DNA of 64,000 bases from Lutimaribacter_A marinistellae (GTDB lineage: Bacteria > Pseudomonadota > Alphaproteobacteria > Rhodobacterales > Rhodobacteraceae). A program made the position numbers and the translations under genes. The stretch spans positions 124,001-188,000 of the forward strand of contig NZ_JBHRXI010000012.1 in NCBI RefSeq assembly GCF_042648365.1. Direction: 5' to 3'. The first letter of the stretch is position 1; each line of letters opens with the position of its first letter. This document shows, one piece after another, positions 43,903-52,002 of the stretch. The notes under the pieces are model-generated. The model searched no databases. It had not been told where the DNA came from and saw only the letters and a program-made list of their open reading frames with translations.

Positions 43903-45149
43903 TGGTGTTGGCGGGCGTTCAAACTACTTCCGGCCATCGTCTGCCGGCCTATGCCGGGTTCGCGGCGATGCTAGCTGCTGCAGGCCTGCCGCTATACATA
44001 CACGCGCCCAAGTTCTACGTCGACGAATACGGTCTGAGCCTGGCTGCTCTCGGCAGCGTTTTGTTCGGTTTGCGGCTTCTCGATGTCGTCCAGGACCCGT
44101 TGCTCGGCAAGTTGAGCGAGGCGTTGCGAAATCATCGTTCTGCGGCAGTGGCGATAGGGGCAACTGTTCTATCGGGTGCAATGATAGGCCTTTTCGCAGT
44201 TACGCCACCGCTTGCTCCGCTTCTGTGGTTCGCATTCATGCTGACCCTGGTTTTTTCTTCCTTCAGCTTTCTTACGATCTGCTTCTACGCCCAAGGGGTC
44301 GCCAAGGCGCACGAACTTGGCGGCTCAGGGCATCTGAAACTGGCGCGATGGCGGGAAACCGGTGCCCTCGCCGGGGTTTGCTTGGCCGCCGTCGCGCCTG
44401 TTGCATTGGCGCAGATAACGGTGACCCCATTCGCCGGATTTGCGTTGGGGTTCGTCCTCTTCGCGCTGGCAGTCGTGTTTGCCATGAGACCCGAATGGCA
44501 GGCGTCCCATCTGCCGGCCTCGACGGGCTTTCGAGCCGTTCTTCAAGACTCCCCGGCACGGCGCTTGCTGATCATAGGATTGCTGAACGCTGCCCCGGTT
44601 GCGGTATCGTCGACGCTGTTTCTTTTTTTCGTCGAAAGTCGGCTGGAGGCTCCGGGTTGGGAAGGGCCGCTCTTGCTGGTTTTTTTCCTCTCCGCAGCGA
44701 TTGCTGCTCCGATCTGGGGGCGGGCAGCCGAACGGTATGGGGCGAAACAGACGTTGATTGCCGGCATGGTTCTTTCGATCCTGGCCTTTGCCTGTGTCCT
44801 GTTTCTTGGCGCGGGCGACACGGCTGCCTTTGCGGCAATCTGTATTGCATCGGGTGCGGCGTTGGGCGCCGACATGACTCTTTTGCCAGCGCTCTTCGCG
44901 GCCCGGATGGCGCGCATCGCGCCGCGCGCGGCTGAAGGGTTCGGTCTGTGGTCCTTTGTAACAAAGTTCACGCTGGCTTTTGCTGCCGTTCTGCTCTTGC
45001 CCGCGCTAGAAGCTGCCGGGTTTCGCGCGGGTCCTGAAAACGCGCCCGAGGCTTTGACGCTATTGACGCTGTTCTATGCAGCCGTGCCATGCGTTCTCAA
45101 AGCTGCTGCGCTTGTTTTGCTGGCCTTCACCACGTTGGAGGATACCTGA
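43899..45149 (+). CDS. MFS transporter (GPH/MelB-like)
   Basis: A 416-residue, 12-helix major facilitator. LRLLDVVQDPLLGKLSEALR resembles the cation-symporter (GPH, MelB-like) motif with Asp in the second helix region. In R. sphaeroides the equivalent gene (RSP_1089) is annotated as a sugar/cation symporter. Given its operon partners, transport of a lipid or lipid precursor is as plausible as sugar transport. ATGA overlap with DUF1365 and one base before the DUF3833 gene. Confidence 0.85.
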   Translation: MMVLAGVQTTSGHRLPAYAGFAAMLAAAGLPLYIHAPKFYVDEYGLSLAALGSVLFGLRLLDVVQDPLLGKLSEALRNHRSAAVAIGATVLSGAMIGLFAVTPPLAPLLWFAFMLTLVFSSFSFLTICFYAQGVAKAHELGGSGHLKLARWRETGALAGVCLAAVAPVALAQITVTPFAGFALGFVLFALAVVFAMRPEWQASHLPASTGFRAVLQDSPARRLLIIGLLNAAPVAVSSTLFLFFVESRLEAPGWEGPLLLVFFLSAAIAAPIWGRAAERYGAKQTLIAGMVLSILAFACVLFLGAGDTAAFAAICIASGAALGADMTLLPALFAARMARIAPRAAEGFGLWSFVTKFTLAFAAVLLLPALEAAGFRAGPENAPEALTLLTLFYAAVPCVLKAAALVLLAFTTLEDT

Positions 45150-45150
45150 C

Positions 45151-45726
45151 ATGAATTCCATACTGCTGATATTGCTTGGCGGTTTCATTGCGATCGGTCT
45201 CATGGTTCTGCGACGGAGATACCTGGGTTTTCTTGCGCAGCGCCCTGACGACTACAGACAGACAACGCCAGCTCTCGATCTGCGTCGCCACTTGAACGGT
45301 GATATCCGGTGTGACGGCGTGATCTATGGCCCGTTGGGGCGCGTCACCTCACGTTTCGAAGGGCTGTTCAACGCCAAGTGGGAAGGTCAGACCGGCGTGA
45401 TGACCGAGCATTTCCAGTATGACACCGGCACGACGCAGGATCGTGCATGGACATTGAGTCTCGGGCCGGAGGGGCAGGTCAAGGCTACGGCACCCGATGT
45501 AATCGGAACGGGTGAGGGCAAGTTGGCGGGTTCATCTTTGTGTTTGCGATATAGCATTCGCCTTCCAGATGCTGCCGGAGGGCATGTTTTGAACGTGGTC
45601 GACTGGATGTACCTGATGCCCAACGGAACCATCGTGAACAGGTCACAGTTTCGAAAGTATGGCATCAAGGTAGCAGAACTGGTCGCCACCTTGCACCGCG
45701 TTGACAGGACCGAGGAGACAGCATGA
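45151..45726 (+). CDS. DUF3833 family protein
   Basis: A 191-residue protein with one N-terminal membrane segment (NSILLILLGGFIAIGLMVL) and a soluble beta-rich part with DIRCDGVIYGPLGRVTSRFE and VVDWMYLMPNGTIVNRSQFR, typical of DUF3833. Orientation suggests an inner-membrane anchor with a periplasmic, lipocalin-like domain (inference). It corresponds in order to R. sphaeroides RSP_1088. The ATG at 45151 is preferred; the longer frame is the MFS gene in another phase. Confidence 0.85.
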   Translation: MNSILLILLGGFIAIGLMVLRRRYLGFLAQRPDDYRQTTPALDLRRHLNGDIRCDGVIYGPLGRVTSRFEGLFNAKWEGQTGVMTEHFQYDTGTTQDRAWTLSLGPEGQVKATAPDVIGTGEGKLAGSSLCLRYSIRLPDAAGGHVLNVVDWMYLMPNGTIVNRSQFRKYGIKVAELVATLHRVDRTEETA

Positions 45727-46454
45727 CAGACTGGGCCGGGAAACGATATTGGCTGGTGGGCGCAAGTGCTGGCCTCGGAGAGGCCTTGGCCCGGCATATG
45801 AGCCGTATGGGTATCAGGCTGGTGCTTTCGGCGCGGTCAGAGGATGAGTTGAACAGTCTGTCCCAAGAACTGCCGGGTCCGTCCGAAGTTGTCACCATGG
45901 ACGTGAGCGATCCGGACTCTGTTCGCGCAGCGGCGGAAAGGGTGGGTGAAGTCGATGGTTTGATTTTCCTTGCCGGTGCGTATTGGCCGATGAAAACCCA
46001 AGCATGGGATTTCGAGCAGGCCAACATCATGGCGGATGTCAATTTCACCGGGATGATGCGGGTCATGGGAGTGGCGGTCCCATCAATGGTTGCCCGCGAT
46101 GCAGGTCATATCGTCATCACAGGGTCGCTGTCGGGGTATCGGGGCCTGCCAAAGGCCATCGGATATGCAGCGTCCAAGGCGGGCGTGATGCGGCTTGCCG
46201 AATGCATGCATGCCGATCTGCGCAATACCGGCGTTCGGGTTCAACTGGTCAATCCGGGCTTCATCCGCACGCGCCTGACCGACAAGAACGACTTTAACAT
46301 GCCTTTCCTGATGGAGGCTGATGAAGCAGCCGCACGCATATTCGAGCATATGTGCACGGATCGTTTCAGACGCGATTTTCCCATGCGCCTGTCAGCAATC
46401 ATCGGCCTTGGACGGATGCTGCCCGACTGGCTCTACTATCGTCTGTTTGCGTGA
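45723..46454 (+). CDS. SDR family oxidoreductase
   Basis: A 243-residue short-chain dehydrogenase: cofactor loop LVGASAGLGEALARHM, Ser in VITGSLSGYRGLPKA and the catalytic YAASK motif are intact, unlike the other SDR in the window. Last gene of the RpoE-linked operon, with an ATGA overlap to DUF3833, equivalent to R. sphaeroides RSP_1087. Substrate unknown; a fatty-acyl or lipid intermediate fits the context. Confidence 0.87.
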   Translation: MTDWAGKRYWLVGASAGLGEALARHMSRMGIRLVLSARSEDELNSLSQELPGPSEVVTMDVSDPDSVRAAAERVGEVDGLIFLAGAYWPMKTQAWDFEQANIMADVNFTGMMRVMGVAVPSMVARDAGHIVITGSLSGYRGLPKAIGYAASKAGVMRLAECMHADLRNTGVRVQLVNPGFIRTRLTDKNDFNMPFLMEADEAAARIFEHMCTDRFRRDFPMRLSAIIGLGRMLPDWLYYRLFA

Positions 46455-46519
46455 GATCAAGGACGCGCCGGTTCTGTCGCGGTTGAATGCGTAAGAAGAA
46501 CCGCAGGAGACGCGAACAA

Positions 46520-46834
46520 ATGGAAATTTCACCCAGGACTGTGGTGCAGGTTGCCTTGATGGCCCGCGAATTGAACCGGGCAGAAAGCGAATTGAGGGCG
46601 TTCGTCGAACGGATGAGCGAAGATGAGCAAGCCGAGTTGGTTGCCGTCATGTGGATCGGGCGCGACAGCTTCGACGCTGCTGACTGGAACGAGGCGGTCG
46701 CAACCGCGCGCGCCGAAGCATCGGTTCCCTGCGCCGACTATTTGCTCGGGTCGCCGCATCTGTCGGATCACTTGGAAAACGGCCTCGACGCCCTGGGTTA
46801 TTCCGTCGAGGATATCGAAAGCGGGCTCATGTAA
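46520..46834 (+). CDS. DUF3775 domain protein
   Basis: A 104-residue soluble protein: MEISPRTVVQVALMARELNR, FVERMSEDEQAELVAVMWIG and LLGSPHLSDHLENGLDALGY match the DUF3775 family, whose function is unknown. The ATG at 46520 has AGGAG about 11 bases upstream; an ATG at 46487 would add a short basic stretch. It may be an add-on to the preceding operon, 65 bases away. Convergent with the saccharopine dehydrogenase gene. Confidence 0.78.
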   Translation: MEISPRTVVQVALMARELNRAESELRAFVERMSEDEQAELVAVMWIGRDSFDAADWNEAVATARAEASVPCADYLLGSPHLSDHLENGLDALGYSVEDIESGLM

Positions 46835-46840
46835 CTCGTG

Positions 46841-47896
46841 TCAGAGGCGCGTGATGTGTTCGTTGAACATGTCGCGCGCTCGTCCCCAGACCCCTGTTTC
46901 GAGAGTTTCAAGGGTCAGCAGCGACGGCAGAAGTTGGGCGGCGTAGTCTTCGGAACTTTCGCCCGGCAGCATCGATGGCAAATTGTCGATGGCGGTGACG
47001 TCAAGCGGAGGTGAGTGGTGAACCCGCAGGGCGGGTTTTTCCCAGCTTGTTGTCCGGTCATAGACCTTGATGGGTGAAAAATCGCTGTCCGGATCGCAAG
47101 CGATATCTCCGATAACCGTCAATCGGCGTTGGGCGTGCGATGCGCTCGCGGGGACGAATACCGGGGTACCTGGCCGCGCCAGAATACAGTTGAGAAAGAT
47201 GTCGTGGGCCAGAACCTCGGGGAAGGGTCCACCATGGGCGGTTTCGTTCATGTCCCATTTCGAGACAGGCACGCCCATAGTCCGGCACAGATCGGCGGCT
47301 CCGGTACCCACCCGCCCCAAAGCACCGATCACCAGTGCCGTTGGCCTCTGCGTGCCGATGCGCAGCAACTCGGTCTGCAGGTCCTGTTGCAGATGCAACG
47401 AGCTTTCATAAGCGCCGACGGGCCCGCAAAGCGCGCCCCGTTTTTGGGCCGACCAACATTTCAATGCGACCGCCGCGCCGGCATAGCCGGCCCAATACCC
47501 GAAAGCAGCGACACGTCGGCCGTCAGAATTTACGAGGTACTCCAGATCGAACAGTGTTCCTCCGCCGGCCTTGAACCGTCGCAGCAGCTTCTGGCCTGCG
47601 GGTTGGCCCTTGAATGCATGCCCGAACATGATGTGCCGATGCACCAATGCCGTGTCATCATCCGGCAGTTCCTTGAGCCCGAAGACGATGGCATCGGCAG
47701 GCGCCCGTGGCCAGCTGTTCTCAGGCGCGATCTCGACACCGGCTAGGCGATACCCGTCGATGGGGATCGCGCGCGTCGTGCTGTCCTCGACCGTGACCCG
47801 AATGCCCTTGTCGAGAAGCGCCTTGGCACCCAGCGGGGTCAGTCCGACCCGCTCTTCATTGGGGCGCTGTTCGGCTCGGACCCAAAGATGCGTCAT
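46841..47896 (-). CDS. saccharopine dehydrogenase (NAD+, L-lysine-forming)
   Basis: A 351-residue enzyme resembling yeast Lys1, which interconverts saccharopine and lysine plus 2-oxoglutarate. The catalytic residues by comparison are Lys75 in FGLKELPDDD and His93 in HIMFGHAFKGQ, and the cofactor fold is VIGALGRVGTGAADLC. It begins MTHLWVRAEQRPNEERVGLT; the frame has an ATG three codons earlier. Since lysine is made by the DAP route (dapB in this window), a catabolic or osmolyte role is likelier than biosynthesis. Third gene of a minus-strand run after the phosphatase and GST genes. Confidence 0.88.
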   Translation of the reverse strand: MTHLWVRAEQRPNEERVGLTPLGAKALLDKGIRVTVEDSTTRAIPIDGYRLAGVEIAPENSWPRAPADAIVFGLKELPDDDTALVHRHIMFGHAFKGQPAGQKLLRRFKAGGGTLFDLEYLVNSDGRRVAAFGYWAGYAGAAVALKCWSAQKRGALCGPVGAYESSLHLQQDLQTELLRIGTQRPTALVIGALGRVGTGAADLCRTMGVPVSKWDMNETAHGGPFPEVLAHDIFLNCILARPGTPVFVPASASHAQRRLTVIGDIACDPDSDFSPIKVYDRTTSWEKPALRVHHSPPLDVTAIDNLPSMLPGESSEDYAAQLLPSLLTLETLETGVWGRARDMFNEHITRL

Positions 47897-47911
47897 CGGC
47901 GGCAATGCATC

Positions 47912-48526
47912 TTACACCAACCCATCGGCGATAACGCCTTGCACGGAGGGTCGACCCTCCATCGCTTCCATGAAGCGCGAGATGTTCGGGAAGGCAGACA
48001 GATCGACGCCATCGCCCGGCAGCCATCTGCACACGACGTAAAGATACGGATCCGCGATCGAGAACTGTTCGCCAAGAACAAAGGGGCCACCGATGCAGTG
48101 CGCCTCGACATGGGCAGCAGAGGCTTGCATCGTCTCGGTCACCTTGGCCGTCATGTCGGCCCAGGAAGATTCCTGATTGGCCCAGCGATGACCGCGCATC
48201 TTGTGCGCATGGTTCACATGCATCGTCGAGGCAAGGTAATACATCACCTCTCGCATCCGCGCCGCCTGCGCTGCATCCTCGGGAACCAGACCTGCGGATG
48301 GCGAGCGCGCAGCAATGTAATCCAGAAGCGCGCCTGTTTCGGTGAGCACGGCGCCGGCCACTTCCAACGCCGGTACCCGGCCTTTTGGATTGATGCCGTG
48401 ATACTCGGGTTTCGTTTGCTCGGCGCTGGCGAAATCGACGCGGACAAGCTCGTGGTCCAGGCCGGCCTCTCGCAACGCGATTGCGACTGCTATCGAAATC
48501 GTGCCGGGTGCAAAGTAGAGCTTCAT
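47912..48526 (-). CDS. glutathione S-transferase family protein
   Basis: A 204-residue GST of the bacterial beta-like type. The N-terminal thioredoxin fold starts MKLYFAPGTISIAVAIALRE, where the position of the usual catalytic Cys/Ser is Thr/Ile-rich, and continues through GRVPALEV-AGAVLTETGALLDYIA. The helical C-terminal domain contains FVLGEQFSIADPYLYVVCRW, the conserved N-capping box. Lies 9 bases after the histidine phosphatase gene. Substrate unknown. Confidence 0.88.
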   Translation of the reverse strand: MKLYFAPGTISIAVAIALREAGLDHELVRVDFASAEQTKPEYHGINPKGRVPALEVAGAVLTETGALLDYIAARSPSAGLVPEDAAQAARMREVMYYLASTMHVNHAHKMRGHRWANQESSWADMTAKVTETMQASAAHVEAHCIGGPFVLGEQFSIADPYLYVVCRWLPGDGVDLSAFPNISRFMEAMEGRPSVQGVIADGLV

Positions 48527-48535
48527 GCCATGTCC

Positions 48536-49186
48536 TTACATGTGGGTTTGCGCGTGGTGCCTGTCGGGATGTTCCAGGTGCGGCACGGCGTTGAACAGGA
48601 CCGGGCTCAAGCGGTCACCGATCGGAAACAGACGGTGCATCGACGTGTTCATGATGGCAAGGGCAAGCCGCGCCATCGCATCGAGTTCCAGTTCCATTGC
48701 CTGCCGCATCACCATGGAGATCAGCGCGCCCGAGGTCACGACGATCGCCGGGCCGTCACCTTGGGCAATCTCGGACAGTGCCTCGGTGACGCGTGCTTCG
48801 AAATCTGCGAAGCTCTCGGGTGGGTTCGTGATCTCGCCCGCGCGCCATGCCTGGAACACACGGGGCAGATGCGCCGCGAATTCCTCGCGGCCTACGGGAA
48901 CGGCAACGCCATGTTGCTCTTCGAACAGTCGGGCCAGCGTGAAATATTCGATCTCGTTGAAACGCGGATCGATCTGCGGGTCCGCAAGACCCATGCTGGC
49001 CGCCGTTTCCAGATGCCGGTTGAGGCTGCCAGCATAGACCCGAGGGTGATGCGCCCGAGTATCTTTCAGGTAACCTCCCAACCATTGGGCCTGTAGATGA
49101 CCAAGTGAGCTGAGGCGATCATAACTGATCTCGTCACGCGCCTGCGTATTTGCCTGACCGTGGCGCACCAAGGTAATGTGGGACAT
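48536..49186 (-). CDS. histidine phosphatase family protein
   Basis: A 216-residue phosphoglycerate-mutase-like phosphatase. The catalytic motif is LVRHGQANTQ at the N-terminus; a second Arg/His set is in YAGSLNRHLETA and VVTSGALISMVM, where the usual His of the late motif is replaced by Ser, which may weaken activity. The ATG at 49186 has an AAGGAG box. First of three minus-strand genes; divergent from the amidohydrolase gene over 123 bases. Confidence 0.87.
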   Translation of the reverse strand: MSHITLVRHGQANTQARDEISYDRLSSLGHLQAQWLGGYLKDTRAHHPRVYAGSLNRHLETAASMGLADPQIDPRFNEIEYFTLARLFEEQHGVAVPVGREEFAAHLPRVFQAWRAGEITNPPESFADFEARVTEALSEIAQGDGPAIVVTSGALISMVMRQAMELELDAMARLALAIMNTSMHRLFPIGDRLSPVLFNAVPHLEHPDRHHAQTHM

Positions 49187-49309
49187 CGAAATCGCTCCTT
49201 TGCGTCCTGTCCTATCCAAGGCTGCGGCTGTCCGCCAGAGCGTTTCCGCATGACCTGTTGCAGGGAAATACCGGCCGCATATGCTTGGTTTCAAAAGAAG
49301 GGGAAGGTG

Positions 49310-50494
49310 ATGGCAGTGAATGCAGAGAGGTTTCTGGCGGATCTACACAAGTTGCGTCAGTTCGGCGCTGCCGGGGTTGGCAAGGGTGTAGTGCGCCCTG
49401 CCTATAGCAAAGCCGACATCGAGGCGCGCGCATGGTTGTCGGACAAGATGGCCGAGGCGGGTCTGACGAGCAGGATGGATCCGGTCGGAAACCTGTTCGG
49501 GCTTGCCGAAGGGAGGTCGATCCTGCTGGGGTCGCACTCCGACAGCCAGCCCGAAGGCGGCTGGCTGGACGGCGCGCTTGGTGTGATCGGAGCGCTCGAG
49601 GTAGCGCGAAGCAGCGACAGACCCGTTTCGGTGGTCAGCTTTCAAGATGAGGAAGGCCGGTTCGGCGTGACGACCGGTTCGGCAATCTGGGCAGGTCAGG
49701 TGTCGCTTGAAGAAGCGGATCGACTAACCGATCACACCGGCGTTGCATTCGGCGAAGCGAGGCAGGCCGTGTCGCATCTTGCTGGAGATTTCGTTGATCC
49801 GACATCCTTTTCGGGATTCATCGAAATGCATATCGAGCAGGGGCCAACCCTCGATACTGCGGAAGAACAGATTGGCGTGGTCACCGACATTGTCGGTATT
49901 CGCGATATGCGTATTACCTTCAACGGGCGTCAGAACCACGCCGGTACGACACCCATGCACCTGCGCCGCGACGCCTTTCAGGCGCTGGCGGCCTTCAGCG
50001 CGGAGATTGAGACGCGGTTTCGCAACCTGGTAACGCCGCGCACAGTGTGGACGATCGGGCATGTAAGCTTGCACCCCAATGCCTCTTCGATCGTGACGGG
50101 TCGGGCCGTGTTCTCGATGCAGTGGCGGGACGGCGACAGCGATCGCCTTGCGCGTATGGAAGAAATCATTCGGCTCACGGCACAAGAGATTGCCGCCTCG
50201 CGTGGCCTGACGGTTGAGTTTGGCAAAATGCTGGGCTTGGAGCCAGTCGCAATGGATCGTCGGCTGGCAAATGCCCTTGCAACCTCGGCTGAAAAGGTGA
50301 GCCCGGGGAGGTGGCGCCGCATGCCTTCGGGCGCGCTGCATGACGCCACGAACGTCGCCCGGATCATGCCGGTGTCTATGCTATTCGTGCCGTCGATCGG
50401 AGGTATCAGCCATGCCTTCGACGAAGATACGGACGAAGCCGACCTCGTCGCCGGCTTGCATGTCCTTGAGGATGCGGTGTCGGCCATAGGCTGA
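49310..50494 (+). CDS. M20-family amidohydrolase (N-carbamoyl-L-amino acid hydrolase / allantoate amidohydrolase-like)
   Basis: A 394-residue metal-dependent hydrolase. Metal-ligand motifs: LLGSHSDSQPEGGWLDGALG, SFQDEEGRFG, and the late SIGGISHAFDEDT; the dimerisation domain holds FIEMHIEQGPTLD, GRQNHAGTTPM and a SMQWRDGD segment. This is the AllC/HyuC/beta-ureidopropionase group (about 400-420 residues). The first ligand loop reads GSHSDS where GSHxDT is typical. The ATG at 49310 follows GGGAAGG; a longer upstream frame is not family-like. Substrate not decidable. Confidence 0.88.
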   Translation: MAVNAERFLADLHKLRQFGAAGVGKGVVRPAYSKADIEARAWLSDKMAEAGLTSRMDPVGNLFGLAEGRSILLGSHSDSQPEGGWLDGALGVIGALEVARSSDRPVSVVSFQDEEGRFGVTTGSAIWAGQVSLEEADRLTDHTGVAFGEARQAVSHLAGDFVDPTSFSGFIEMHIEQGPTLDTAEEQIGVVTDIVGIRDMRITFNGRQNHAGTTPMHLRRDAFQALAAFSAEIETRFRNLVTPRTVWTIGHVSLHPNASSIVTGRAVFSMQWRDGDSDRLARMEEIIRLTAQEIAASRGLTVEFGKMLGLEPVAMDRRLANALATSAEKVSPGRWRRMPSGALHDATNVARIMPVSMLFVPSIGGISHAFDEDTDEADLVAGLHVLEDAVSAIG

Positions 50495-50592
50495 GCTGAC
50501 GCGAATTTTCCGAGTCTGCGCCATTTTTCCGCCAGCTTTTTTCAAGAAGTTTGGCCAAGTCTATGCCCGGCAGCGGCAAGGAAAGGGATGAG

Positions 50593-51288
50593 ATGATTTC
50601 GAGGTTGCTGGCCCTTCTGGGTCTTTGCGCGGTTTTGATGGGGTGTCAGGAATCCGTCACCCGCAACGAGGGCGCGCGCATTCTGGCCATCGGCGACTCG
50701 CTCATGACATGGAATTCCACAACGCGCCGTTCAGTACCGCATATCATCGAAAAGGAACTTGGCGAACCGGTGGTCGACCGGGCGGTCGCCGGGGCGTGGA
50801 TGACGGTGCGCGAGGGTGCCGATTACGACAGCGGGATGGCGGTCCCCTTCCAATATGTCCAGGGCGACTGGGATTGGGTAATCATCAACGGTGGGGGCAA
50901 TGATCTGCTTTTTGGCTGCGGGTGCGGTGTGTGCGACGGTGTTCTTGATCGCATGATCTCGGCCGATGGGACAACAGGTCAGATCCCCGATCTCGTTCGC
51001 AAGATTCATGCCGACGGCGCGCAGGTTCTTTACTTCGGCTACTTGCGCAGCCCCAACCTGCTGACGCCGATCGAGCACTGCAAGGATGATGGTGACGAAC
51101 TGGAACGACGGATCGCCCGCATGGCCGGCCAGGAAGAGGGGATCGTCTTCGCGACCATGGGCCATATCGTGCCGCCGGGCGGTATCCGCTATTTCTCGCC
51201 CGATCTCATCCACCCTTCCCGGCGTGGCAGCCGGGCAATCGGAGAACGCTTGGCCAAGATCATAAGGGAATACGATACCCGCGGGTGA
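50593..51288 (+). CDS. SGNH/GDSL hydrolase lipoprotein
   Basis: A 231-residue lipoprotein esterase candidate. Signal peptide ends in the lipobox VLMGC. Block I is ILAIGDSLMTWN (Ser nucleophile), block III is INGGGNDLLFGCGCGVC and block V is DLIHPSRRGSRAIG (Asp and His). The GCGCGVC cluster after block III, with Cys in a later EHCKDD, could form disulfides. The ATG at 50593 has AAGGGA 6 bases upstream. Could act on acylated envelope or external esters. Confidence 0.88.
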   Translation: MISRLLALLGLCAVLMGCQESVTRNEGARILAIGDSLMTWNSTTRRSVPHIIEKELGEPVVDRAVAGAWMTVREGADYDSGMAVPFQYVQGDWDWVIINGGGNDLLFGCGCGVCDGVLDRMISADGTTGQIPDLVRKIHADGAQVLYFGYLRSPNLLTPIEHCKDDGDELERRIARMAGQEEGIVFATMGHIVPPGGIRYFSPDLIHPSRRGSRAIGERLAKIIREYDTRG

Positions 51289-51294
51289 CGCGGC

Positions 51295-52002
51295 TCAATT
51301 CCACCTGACATCGCCCAGAAAAATGTATCCCGCGCCGTAGATCGTCTTGATCAGGCGCGGGTTCTTCGGATCTTCGCGAAGCTTGGTTCGCAGACGTGAA
51401 ACCCGTACATCCATTGCCCTGTCAAAGCTTTCGCCTGCCGCGCCGCCCAAGGCTTCCTGCATCTGGGCCCGGCTGATCAGGCGTTTGGGGCTTTCCAGGA
51501 AGAGCCGCAGCACTTCTCCCTCGGCGTGGGAAAAGGCGGTTTCTTGTCCGTCGCCGTCTTCGAGCAAATAGCGGTCGAAATGAGCGGTCCACCCATTGAA
51601 TTGCGCGGTCGTGCTGCCTTGGGCGGCGGACCGCGCGCCGGTGCGCAGGCGAGCGCGGATGCGGGCGACAACCTCGGCCGGGTCGAAGGGTTTGGTGATG
51701 TAATCGTCGGCACCAAGCTCAAGCCCTGTAATCCGATCCTGAACCTGCGCCCGGCCCGAGATGATTATGACCGCAGCACCGCGTTCCAGTGCCAACCGAT
51801 GTACCAGCGCCAGCCCGTCGGTGTCCGGCAAAGAAAGGTCCACAAGGCAGACATCCGGTGTCTGCCGCTTCAATGACGCTTCGAACTCGCGCGCACGGGC
51901 AAAGCTCTGCGTGCGAAAGCCGGCGTCCTGCAGCACATCGGTCAGGATCTGGCGAATCTCTGGTTCGTCATCGAGGATGGTTACCAACGCATCGTGCATC
52001 AT
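51295..52002 (-). CDS. OmpR-family response regulator
   Basis: A 235-residue two-component regulator. The receiver domain has VTILDDEPE, the phospho-acceptor Asp in VCLVDLSLPDTDG and the Lys in YITKPFDP; the C-terminal winged helix ends RLIKTIYGAGYIFLGD, the OmpR/PhoB class wing. The ATG at 52002 overlaps the hybrid kinase stop (ATGA). Last gene of the three-gene signalling operon, so its likely partner is the hybrid kinase directly upstream. Convergent with the GDSL gene. Confidence 0.92.
   Translation of the reverse strand: MMHDALVTILDDEPEIRQILTDVLQDAGFRTQSFARAREFEASLKRQTPDVCLVDLSLPDTDGLALVHRLALERGAAVIIISGRAQVQDRITGLELGADDYITKPFDPAEVVARIRARLRTGARSAAQGSTTAQFNGWTAHFDRYLLEDGDGQETAFSHAEGEVLRLFLESPKRLISRAQMQEALGGAAGESFDRAMDVRVSRLRTKLREDPKNPRLIKTIYGAGYIFLGDVRWN

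Noticed and set aside
47888..49096. 402-codon plus-strand frame over the GST and phosphatase genes
   Set aside because: Antisense to two motif-bearing genes that form an operon with good ribosome-binding sites.
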